Assembly: GCA_963665155.2 (NCBI GenBank)
Contig: CAXXFI010000001.1
Coordinates: 372,001-436,000, forward strand
DNA length: 64,000 nt
Origin: UBA1141 sp963665155
GTDB lineage: Bacteria > Chloroflexota > Dehalococcoidia > Lucifugimonadales > UBA3495
Reading direction: 5' to 3'
The position numbers and the translations under genes were made by a program. The notes under the pieces are model-generated. The model worked only from the letters and a program-made list of their open reading frames with translations, did not search any database and was not told the origin of the DNA. Of this stretch, positions 56,945-64,000 are shown piece after piece. Each line of letters opens with the position of its first letter. Position 1 is the stretch's first letter.

Positions 56945-58642
56945 CTAGGACAGGATTTGCCTCAGACGGCGAATCAACTCTTCGGTAGACACGGTTTCAG
57001 ATTCGGAGTCCTTGCGCCCTTTCACTTCCACCACGTCGTTCTTCAAGTTTCTCGGACTCACCACCAAACGCACTGGCAAGCCTATCAGGTCTGCGTCGTT
57101 TAACTTAACCCCTGCCGCTTGGTCCGTTCGGTCGTCGTAAAGAGTTTCAATGCCCTGCTCCCACAACTGGGCGTAAAGCTTGTCGGCCGCAGCAGCTACA
57201 GCTTCATCGGACAAATTTAAGCCTACCAAATGCACCTGGTACGGGGCGACCGGTATTGGAAAATTAATGCCTTTTTCGTCGTGGTTTTGCTCAATGGCGG
57301 CAGCCAGCAAGCGTCCAACACCGATGCCGTAACAGCCCATAATAATGGGGCGTTGTTCGCCCTCATCATCCAGATAAAGCGCTCCTATAGCCTCGCTGAA
57401 AAAGGTGCCCAATTTGAAAATATGGCCAACTTCGACTCCGCGGGTGGCCTCCAAAACGTGACCACACTGAATGCAGAGCTGGCCCGGCTGGGCCAATGCG
57501 ATGTCGGTAAGAGTATCCGCCTCGAAGTCCCGTGGGTAATTGGCCCCCGTCAGATGGGTGTCGGGCTTGTTCGCCCCTACAACAAAGTTGGCTCCATTTG
57601 TAATCGATGTGTCAGCAATCCGCTTGATCCCTTGCAGGCCCACGGCAGATGCTGAACCAGCAACCAACCCTGCGCCAGCAACCTCCTCATCCGTCGCCAA
57701 GCGCAATTGGGTGGCATGGAGGGCATTCTTCAGCTTAACTTCGTTGACCTCCAAGTCCCCCCGCACCGATGCCAGGATGACCTCATCGTCGGCGGAGTAA
57801 AAGACTGCCTTTATAGTTTGTTCGTGGGAAATGTTAAGAAACTCTGCCAAGCTGGCAATCGTCTTGATTCCCGGCGTGCTGACTTCTTGCAAAGCCTGAG
57901 GGGACTCGGACTTAGCTTCCGGTAGACCAGCGACGGCTTTCTCGGCATTGGCGGTGTAGCCACAGCCGGGGCAGGTAATAACAGTGTCTTCCCCGGTGGG
58001 GGTGGCCAGTATAAACTCATGGGAATCTTTTCCCCCGATAGCCCCGCTGTCGGCCTCAGCCATCAACACAGGCAAATCGCATCGGCGGTAAATATTCCGG
58101 TATGCTTGGGCCATGGCCTGATAGCTCCGGTCCAAGCTGTCATCGTCAGCGTCAAAGCTATAGGCGTCTTTCATGTCGAATTCCCGCACTCTGACTAGGC
58201 CGGCCCTAGGGCGCAGTTCGTCACGAAACTTGGTCTGAATCTGGTACAAAATGACGGGCAGGTCTCTATAGCTCTGCACGTTGGACCGAACTATGCTTGT
58301 AACTGCCTCTTCGTGGGTGGGCGCTAGGACCATGGGGCGGCCTCTGCGGTCTTGAAGGGTAAAGAGGTTGTCGCCGAAAGCGGAACGGCGGCCCGTATGC
58401 TCCCACATTTCCATGGGCTGGAGCGTTGGCATCATCACTTCTTGGCCACCGGCGGCGTCCATTTCTTCACGAATGATGTTTTCTATCTTACGAATGGAGC
58501 GCCAGGCCAAAGGCAAGTAGGAATATATTCCGGAGGCCACCTGTTGAATCATTCCGGCCCTCAACATTAGCCGGTGACTGGCAGTTTCGGCCTCGGGCGG
58601 GTCGGAGCGGAGTGTTTTACTGACTAACTGGGTGAATTTCAT
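56945..58642 (-). CDS. proS: prolyl-tRNA synthetase
   Basis: The protein has 565 residues, the bacterial (ProS type with insertion) length. The class II core has MLRAGMIQQVASGIYSYLPLAWRSIRKIENIIREEM, LFTLQDRRGRPMVLAPTHEEAVTSIVR and CYGIGVGRLLAAAIEQNHDEKG (motifs 1-3). The editing insertion (about residues 235-395) is present, and the C-terminal anticodon-binding domain ends the protein. It charges tRNA-Pro. It starts 2 bp after ispG stops, so it is the last gene of the operon. Confidence 0.96.
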   Translation of the reverse strand: MKFTQLVSKTLRSDPPEAETASHRLMLRAGMIQQVASGIYSYLPLAWRSIRKIENIIREEMDAAGGQEVMMPTLQPMEMWEHTGRRSAFGDNLFTLQDRRGRPMVLAPTHEEAVTSIVRSNVQSYRDLPVILYQIQTKFRDELRPRAGLVRVREFDMKDAYSFDADDDSLDRSYQAMAQAYRNIYRRCDLPVLMAEADSGAIGGKDSHEFILATPTGEDTVITCPGCGYTANAEKAVAGLPEAKSESPQALQEVSTPGIKTIASLAEFLNISHEQTIKAVFYSADDEVILASVRGDLEVNEVKLKNALHATQLRLATDEEVAGAGLVAGSASAVGLQGIKRIADTSITNGANFVVGANKPDTHLTGANYPRDFEADTLTDIALAQPGQLCIQCGHVLEATRGVEVGHIFKLGTFFSEAIGALYLDDEGEQRPIIMGCYGIGVGRLLAAAIEQNHDEKGINFPIPVAPYQVHLVGLNLSDEAVAAAADKLYAQLWEQGIETLYDDRTDQAAGVKLNDADLIGLPVRLVVSPRNLKNDVVEVKGRKDSESETVSTEELIRRLRQILS

Positions 58643-58644
58643 GT

Positions 58645-59775
58645 TTATACCGGAGTCATTTCCACTTCTTCCATCAGCGCCGACAACATCTCTGCTTCGG
58701 GCACCACTCTCACCTTCTGGCCTTTGCGGAAAATAATTGCCCGACCGTTCCCGGCGGCGATTCCAACGTCGGCGTCTTTGGCTTCTCCTGGACCGTTGAC
58801 TTCGCAGCCCATCACGGCAACTTTTACTTCCTTGTTGCTCTTCTTAAGCAAAGCATCGACCTCATTGGCCAGCTTTACCACGTCCACATCGGCCCTGCCG
58901 CAACTGGGGCAGGCAACTAATATGGCACCTTTGCGCCTGAGGTTTAGTGACTTCAGTATTTCGTACCCTGCCGCAACCTCGTCAATCGAATCACCAGCCA
59001 GAGACACCCGGATAGTGTCCCCAATGCCTTCGTATAAAAGCACTGCCAAACCCACCGCCGTGCGTATGGACCCGGACTCTTTTGTGCCGGCCTCGGTGAT
59101 GCCCAGATGCAGCGGATACGGGACCATCTTGGCCAAACGGCGGTAAGCCTCCACTGTGGTTGGAACGTCGAAGGCTTTCATGGAAATCTTAATGTTGTCG
59201 AAGTCCTGGTCTTCCAGCAGGCTAATCTCCCACAGGGCGGTGGCCACCATGTGGTCCACAACGCTGTATTCGCCTTCAGTTACCTCTCCCTCTTTGGGGA
59301 GCTTGTTTACCAGGTCCATATGCCGGGAAAATCCCCTGGTGCGCCCTATGCCGCCCACCGGGGGAAGACTTCCGAAGTTCACTCCGATGCGAATGGGAAT
59401 CCCTCGTTCCTTGGAAGCTTGGATTACCTTCCGGACCTGGCCCTCGTCCCGTAGATTTCCCGGGTTGAGCCGCAGGCAGTCGATGCCCCCGTTGGCGCAT
59501 TCCAAGGCCAATTGATAATGAAAATGTATATCGGCAATCAGCGGGATATTAATCTGCTTCTTGATTTCAGCCATGGCTTTGGCCGCTTCCATGTCCGGCA
59601 CGGCGCTGCGTATGATCTCGCAACCCGCTTCCTCCAGCGCATGGATCTGGCGGACCGTGGCCTTTACGTCTCGGGTATCTGTCTTGGTCATGGACTGGAC
59701 CGTTATATCGGCGCCACCGCCGACTTTGACCCCTCCCACGTGAACAGGTCTGGTAGGACGACGCTTATCAATCAT
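58645..59775 (-). CDS. ispG: 4-hydroxy-3-methylbut-2-enyl diphosphate synthase
   Basis: The protein has 376 residues from ATG 59775 (after GAGGG); nine residues of an upstream in-frame start are not counted. The Cys pair CPSCGR and the later GCEVNGPGEA supply the [4Fe-4S] ligands. ITVQSMTKTDTRDVKATVRQI and ADIHFHYQLALECANGGIDCLRLNPGN form the barrel end. Sixth enzyme of the MEP pathway, converting MEcPP to HMBPP with flavodoxin or ferredoxin. dxr of the same pathway is two genes upstream. Confidence 0.95.
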   Translation of the reverse strand: MIDKRRPTRPVHVGGVKVGGGADITVQSMTKTDTRDVKATVRQIHALEEAGCEIIRSAVPDMEAAKAMAEIKKQINIPLIADIHFHYQLALECANGGIDCLRLNPGNLRDEGQVRKVIQASKERGIPIRIGVNFGSLPPVGGIGRTRGFSRHMDLVNKLPKEGEVTEGEYSVVDHMVATALWEISLLEDQDFDNIKISMKAFDVPTTVEAYRRLAKMVPYPLHLGITEAGTKESGSIRTAVGLAVLLYEGIGDTIRVSLAGDSIDEVAAGYEILKSLNLRRKGAILVACPSCGRADVDVVKLANEVDALLKKSNKEVKVAVMGCEVNGPGEAKDADVGIAAGNGRAIIFRKGQKVRVVPEAEMLSALMEEVEMTPV

Positions 59776-59992
59776 GCTGCCCTCAAAAATATTGCAACCC
59801 AACCCATAGCCGGATAGCCGTGTGAGAGGCTACTCCAAGTGTTATGTTGGGTTAGAATCAGCCAGGACACTTCAAGAGAGCACAGACAGCTTTTTATACC
59901 ATTCTGCGCCCTGGCGACGTGTCAGGATAATGTTACACGAAGTGAGGCAGTGGTGAAAGGAGGTGATTGAGATGAATGGCGCGAATCGACCC

Positions 59993-61705
59993 TTAACCGC
60001 CCAGGAAGCTGCTACCTTGGACCAACCTGGTAATGTCGTTTACGCTAATTACCAGTATAGCGCTAATTAACAGCACAAACCCCACCAAGTGGACCAGCCC
60101 TTCTCTCTCAGGTGGGACTCGCTTGCCCCGGCGTACCCATTCCAGGACTACGAAAAACAGCCGACCCCCATCCAGCATGGGGATGGGCAGAATGTTTAGT
60201 ATTGCCAGGTTTAAGCTAAGCAGCACCGCAATAGCGAGCCAGCCATGAATGCCACCCTCACGGGTAACCTCGCCGGTGATTTGAGCAATGCCTATCGGGC
60301 CTGAAAACTCGGGCGCGGAACCCGACGATACGGAACCTGTTATGGCTTGCTTCATCAGCACCATCGACTCCCAGGTGCTTACGAAGCCTTGAGGAATTGC
60401 CTCCCAAGGCGGGTCGGAACGGCTAACTACACTACGATCCACCAAAGAGGTGGTTATCCCGGTTAGCCACATTGATGCGCCTTCTTGATTGAATTCGGCG
60501 GCGACGGAAAAGACTTGTTCTTGTCCATCCCGGTCGACGAGCCAATCCATGGGCGCACCCTGGCTGGCATTTATGGCCTCGATAAGTTCGCCAGTCTCGG
60601 TTATCCCTTGGCCTCCGGACCTCCTCAAAACATCGCCTGCTTGCAATCCCGCTTGTTCAGCCGGACTGCCCGGAAACACTTGCAGCACCACCAACTGACC
60701 CGTGTCTTGCCCCAGGGAAATCCCGGTCAGCCATCTTCCCTCCGGTTGCTCGAACTTGGGGCGAACCCTGAATACCTCTTGGGTTCCATTCCGTTCAACC
60801 AGCCAGTCCATTGGGTCGCCGCCGTTGAGGTTGATGGAACGGGTAAGGTCGTTACGGTTGTCGATGCTATGCCCACCCGCTCGCAGTATCTGGTCTCCGG
60901 GCAAAACGCCTGCGGTTTGCGCCGCAGAACCGTCGGCAACCCGGGAAATCACCACGCTGCCGATAACCTGGTCTTGGGGAATCATGAACAAGACGGCGAG
61001 GATCACAACGGGCAGAACTGCGTTCATCAATGGACCCGCCACCAGAACCAGGAAGCGGGTACCGGTGCCCTTACTGGCCAAGCTCCGGGGTATTTCCGGG
61101 TCGCTTTCCCCGGCTAATCTAACGAAGCCTCCCAATGGCGCCCAGTTAACCGAGTACATCATGTCGGCCAACAGGAAAGAGCCACCATCGGCCTCCACGG
61201 CGCGGACCGGGCCGTCATGCTTTAGAAGACCATCGTAGGCAGAGTCGTCCAACTGGTCTTGAGATGAAGTGTCTTCTATGGCGCTTTCATCGGAGGGGGA
61301 CCCGTTACCAGAGAGTTTTTTGGAGGGGAACCCGTTACCAGAGAGCTCTTTCTGCTTGTTGCCGCCGAAAAAGCGGGCTACCAAAGACGGGCCTTTGGGA
61401 CCGGGGGCTTCGATAATGCGGGCTACCAGGTTGCCGTGAGTATCTTCGGAGGAGTAGACCTTGACCTTCTGACCCAATTTCAGGTCGGATAGACCGTCCA
61501 AATTGACAAAACGGGTATTTGGATCGGTTAGAACCCGTGTTTTGCCTGTATAGATTCCGAAGGCCCGGGGAGGGAACCCAACGCCGAATTCAAGAACCTT
61601 GACGCCAAGAGCCCGTGCGGTGAAGAAGTGCCCAAGCTCGTGGATGACCACCAAGATGAGCAACATGGGAACTAGGGTGCCTACGGCGATGAGGACAGCT
61701 TCCAT
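59993..61705 (-). CDS. rseP: site-2 zinc protease RseP
   Basis: The protein has 570 residues, about 120 longer than E. coli RseP. VVIHELGHFFTARALGVKVLEFGVGFPPRAFG has the HExxH zinc site in the first membrane helix, and LNILPIPMLDGGRLFFVVLEWVRRGK gives the third ligand (LDG). Two PDZ domains (VISRVADGSAAQTAGVLPGDQILRAGG; LQVFPGSPAEQAGLQAGDVLRRSGG) lie between. Residues about 100-170 hold a hydrophilic insertion with a duplicated LSGNG(F/S)PS segment. It cleaves anti-sigma factors and signal-peptide remnants in the membrane. It starts 6 bp after dxr. Confidence 0.95.
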   Translation of the reverse strand: MEAVLIAVGTLVPMLLILVVIHELGHFFTARALGVKVLEFGVGFPPRAFGIYTGKTRVLTDPNTRFVNLDGLSDLKLGQKVKVYSSEDTHGNLVARIIEAPGPKGPSLVARFFGGNKQKELSGNGFPSKKLSGNGSPSDESAIEDTSSQDQLDDSAYDGLLKHDGPVRAVEADGGSFLLADMMYSVNWAPLGGFVRLAGESDPEIPRSLASKGTGTRFLVLVAGPLMNAVLPVVILAVLFMIPQDQVIGSVVISRVADGSAAQTAGVLPGDQILRAGGHSIDNRNDLTRSINLNGGDPMDWLVERNGTQEVFRVRPKFEQPEGRWLTGISLGQDTGQLVVLQVFPGSPAEQAGLQAGDVLRRSGGQGITETGELIEAINASQGAPMDWLVDRDGQEQVFSVAAEFNQEGASMWLTGITTSLVDRSVVSRSDPPWEAIPQGFVSTWESMVLMKQAITGSVSSGSAPEFSGPIGIAQITGEVTREGGIHGWLAIAVLLSLNLAILNILPIPMLDGGRLFFVVLEWVRRGKRVPPEREGLVHLVGFVLLISAILVISVNDITRLVQGSSFLGG

Positions 61706-61711
61706 ATGTTT

Positions 61712-62830
61712 CTAACGGCCCGCTATCTCACTGGCCCTTATTACCGCCCACCGGTCGGCTTCCAACAACTCTTCGGCATCTGCCCCAGGCATCATTTGAT
61801 GGTCCGATAGAACCTGGTCCACCACGCGGTGTATGTCGGTGAACCCGATCTTTCCATCAAGAAAAGCCCCAACAGCGACTTCGTCGGCGGCGCTGAGGAC
61901 GGTGGGATAGGTGCCGCCGCGCTGCGCTGCCGAAACAGCAAGACCGAAGCAAGGAAAACGTTCCGGCTCCATGGGTTGGAAAGTGAGCGAGTGAGAAATG
62001 CTAATGTCTAATTTTGGGATCATGTCGTTGAAAAACCGTTTCGGGTAGAAGAGGGCATACTGAATGGGCAACCGCATGTCCGGTGGGCCCATCTGTGCTT
62101 TGACCGAACCATCCTCAAACTCTACCATGGAATGTATTGTGCTTTGAGGGTGTATCACCACTTCTATTTTATCCCAAGGCACCTTAAACAACCAATGCGA
62201 CTCTATTACTTCAAATGCCTTATTCATCATGGTAGCAGAGTCAATCGTTATTTTCTTGCCCATGCTCCAAGTTGGATGATGTAGGGCTAATTCAGGCGTG
62301 ACGGCAGCCAATTCACTTACCGGGGTATTCCGGAACGGCCCTCCCGAGCCGGTGATCATCAACCGGCGCACTTCGTTATCCTCGCCTTGCAGGCATTGCC
62401 ATATTGCGCTGGGCTCGCTGTCCACCGGCAACACTGTCCCGCCATACTGGGCCTCGTATTGCTTGATCATCTCGCCAGCCATGACGATGGGTTCTTTATT
62501 GGACAGCGCCACCAACTTTCCACTTTTCAAAGCGTTCAAGGTAGGAATCAGGCCAACGCTACCCATGGTCGCCACCATGACCAAGTCCACTTCATCCAAG
62601 GAAACCATATCCGCCATGGGTATAAAGTCGACTTCCTCAGGCATTGTCTCTGGACGGTTGGTGCAGTAAATATAGCTGGGCTTAAATTCCTTGATCTGCT
62701 GCATCAGCATGTCCCTGTTGTTCCCGGCGGCCAAGCCTACCACGTCAAAGTCCTCGGGAAATGCCCTTACAACGTCTAACGTCTGGCGGCCAATCGAGCC
62801 TGTTGAACCTAGAACTACTATCTTTTTCAT
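61712..62830 (-). CDS. dxr: 1-deoxy-D-xylulose 5-phosphate reductoisomerase
   Basis: The protein has 372 residues. IVVLGSTGSIGRQTLDVVRAF is the NADPH site; KLVALSNKEPIVMAGEMI, PVDSEPSAIWQCLQG and the metal-binding segment around MITGSGGPFRNTP are typical. HPTWSMGKKITIDSATMMNKAFEVIESHWLF forms the catalytic loop. It makes MEP from DXP, the first committed step of non-mevalonate isoprenoid synthesis. It lies in the classical uppS-cdsA-dxr-rseP order. Confidence 0.96.
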   Translation of the reverse strand: MKKIVVLGSTGSIGRQTLDVVRAFPEDFDVVGLAAGNNRDMLMQQIKEFKPSYIYCTNRPETMPEEVDFIPMADMVSLDEVDLVMVATMGSVGLIPTLNALKSGKLVALSNKEPIVMAGEMIKQYEAQYGGTVLPVDSEPSAIWQCLQGEDNEVRRLMITGSGGPFRNTPVSELAAVTPELALHHPTWSMGKKITIDSATMMNKAFEVIESHWLFKVPWDKIEVVIHPQSTIHSMVEFEDGSVKAQMGPPDMRLPIQYALFYPKRFFNDMIPKLDISISHSLTFQPMEPERFPCFGLAVSAAQRGGTYPTVLSAADEVAVGAFLDGKIGFTDIHRVVDQVLSDHQMMPGADAEELLEADRWAVIRASEIAGR

Positions 62831-62928
62831 AATTAAATCTTTTCTGTCTTAAAGATTTGATTTGACGAACTTTTTCGCGGTCCCAACCTTTGGGAATAAA
62901 CTTGTGTCTGCTATTTTATGGGTCAACT

Positions 62929-63786
62929 TTATGGATCAAATACCGTTGCGAGAAGATAGTACGCCACTGGGATCGACACGACAACTGAATCCAATCGATC
63001 CAAAACTCCACCATGTCCTGGAATTATACTACCTGCGTCCTTGGCGTTGGACATTCTTTTCAGTTTTGATTCAAATAGATCGCCGAACTGGGAGATTACG
63101 CCCACGGTGGCGCCGATAACAACCTGTTGCCATTTGGGGGTCGCTAGGTCCAGAACTAAGCCCACAACGATGGCAATCACCAAGGCGGAGCACAACCCGC
63201 CAATGGCGCCCTCCCATGTCTTGTTCGGACTGATGACCGGGGCCAGTGGCCGGCTGCCAAATGCTTTGCCCGCCAGATAAGCGCCGGTGTCGGTAGCGAA
63301 GACAATCAGTATGATGAGGAGGAGCCAGTCCCGGCCTGCATGACCGGATACCACAATGGCGCCACTAATGGAGTCTCCACTAGGGTCTCCTATTTCCCAT
63401 AATACAAGGCTGTGGGCCAAGAGGAACCCGACATATACCGGGCCAGCCAGTAGGTATAGAGATGCCGTGAGGGATTTACCGGCGGTGTAGAAAGCAATGA
63501 ACCAGAGCAGGCACACGAATGCGCCGACGGCCAGAATGATTAATGAGATTACCAAGAAGCTGGCCAAGCCGGAACTGCCCTGGGCGCCGATAACAAACGA
63601 GACTGCCCAAATTGCGCCCAATACCGCTGGTAGGGGAGGCACGCCTTTCGGCCTAAGACCGTAGAACTCGCGGACTCCTTGGACCGCCACCACCGCAATC
63701 AGAACAGTCAACCACGGGGCACCGAACCAGACGGAGGCGGCCACCACAGGAATTCCGACCGTAGCGGTGATCGTCCGTTGGAGCAA
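62929..63786 (-). CDS. cdsA: phosphatidate cytidylyltransferase
   Basis: The protein has 285 residues. It starts at TTG 63786, just after the stop of uppS. About eight membrane helices are followed by the C-terminal signature KRMSNAKDAGSIIPGHGGVLDRLDS with the metal-binding Asp. FATDTGAYLAGKAFGSRPLAPVISPNKTWEGAIGGL is the second conserved loop. It makes CDP-diacylglycerol for phospholipid synthesis. It is separated from dxr by about 100 bp with a weak hairpin (AAATCTT/AAGATTT). Confidence 0.93.
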   Translation of the reverse strand: MLQRTITATVGIPVVAASVWFGAPWLTVLIAVVAVQGVREFYGLRPKGVPPLPAVLGAIWAVSFVIGAQGSSGLASFLVISLIILAVGAFVCLLWFIAFYTAGKSLTASLYLLAGPVYVGFLLAHSLVLWEIGDPSGDSISGAIVVSGHAGRDWLLLIILIVFATDTGAYLAGKAFGSRPLAPVISPNKTWEGAIGGLCSALVIAIVVGLVLDLATPKWQQVVIGATVGVISQFGDLFESKLKRMSNAKDAGSIIPGHGGVLDRLDSVVVSIPVAYYLLATVFDP

Positions 63787-63789
63787 TCG

Positions 63790-64000
63790 TTAGGCCTCGG
63801 GAGTCACCCTGCCGAAGCGCCGCTGGCGATTGCTGAACGCCTCCAGAACCCGCTCCAATTCGGCTGAATCCAGATCAGGCCACAAAGTTGGGGTATGGTA
63901 GTACTCGCTGTAAGCCGACTGCCAAAGCAAGAAATTACTAATTCGAAGCTCGCCACCAGTCCGGATTATCAAGTCCGGGTCTGGACAGTGGGCAGTGAAT
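63790..64000 (-). CDS. uppS: isoprenyl (undecaprenyl) diphosphate synthase, C-terminal part
   Basis: The last 69 residues are visible: PDLIIRTGGELRISNFLLWQSAYSEYYHTPTLWPDL is the end of cis-prenyltransferases (DLxIRTxGExRxSNFLLWQxxYxE). The stop lies 3 bp before the cdsA start. The 5' part is beyond the window. It makes the lipid carrier for cell-wall or glycan synthesis and is the first gene of the operon within view. Confidence 0.93.
   Translation of the reverse strand, partial: FTAHCPDPDLIIRTGGELRISNFLLWQSAYSEYYHTPTLWPDLDSAELERVLEAFSNRQRRFGRVTPEA

Overview
The window looks like a chromosomal stretch of a Chloroflexota bacterium, most likely a SAR202/Dehalococcoidia-type lineage. This is inference from gene content: molybdenum-hydroxylase subunits with a CoxG protein, CaiB/BaiF CoA-transferase, Rieske oxygenase, Baeyer-Villiger monooxygenase, luciferase-like monooxygenase, several short methionine-synthase-like paralogues, and archaellum-type genes in an otherwise bacterial setting (SerC, malate synthase G, and an uppS-cdsA-dxr-rseP-ispG-proS operon). 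No rRNA is present and no phylogeny was run.

Layout. 1-3.5 kb: the end of an IS701-like element, a gene cut by it, a small dimeric-barrel protein, and coxS/coxM/coxG-like genes without the large catalytic subunit. 4.2-6.9 kb: remains of an archaellum locus (an archaellin with one frameshift, a long low-complexity ArlD/E-like protein with one frameshift, and the N-terminal part of an ArlG-like protein). The last is fused in frame to the C-terminal part of an HK97-type major capsid protein. 6.9-9.8 kb: a tightly overlapping phage head module (capsid end, prohead protease, connector, adaptor, portal, zinc ribbon) ended by a terminator and a tRNA-Arg gene. 10.3-12 kb: a PAC2 protein and a broken phosphonate-type binding protein.

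12-22 kb is a transposon graveyard. A 15-bp tandem repeat leads into a truncated AAA regulator. An older IS1182-type transposase is split by a MITE - IS1182 - MITE block, and a second, inverted, near-identical IS1182 copy with its own MITE lies at 19.5-21.5 kb. The cargo between the two IS copies (alpha/beta hydrolase, SpoIIE-type sensor phosphatase) and the aldo/keto reductase at the edge are all broken. 22.5-33 kb carries catabolic genes: an Asp-box propeller protein and a flavin-dependent oxidoreductase, then an 8-kb segment bracketed by two inverted ~210-bp repeats that holds a Rieske oxygenase, CoA-transferase, FlK-type thioesterase, BVMO and M24 peptidase. 33-37.5 kb is again decayed (cysteine hydrolase, ATPase/TPR regulator, serine recombinase, GIY-YIG protein).

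37.6-45.3 kb holds mostly intact genes: acyl-CoA dehydrogenase, AsnC-type domain protein, rsmG, serC and glcB. 45.4-52.4 kb has a broken IS5 transposase and four MetE-C-like paralogues, of which only the last is intact; one is split by a second IS701-like copy. 52.4-56.4 kb has a DUF1684 protein, a DUF3467-like pair and a broken PAS/GAF histidine kinase. 57-64 kb is an intact operon for isoprenoid and phospholipid synthesis, membrane proteolysis and prolyl-tRNA charging.

A consistent pattern is that indels and in-frame stops fall in accessory genes, while roughly 13 kb of housekeeping genes carry none. This argues for real gene decay rather than poor sequence, although single-base errors at some homopolymers cannot be excluded.
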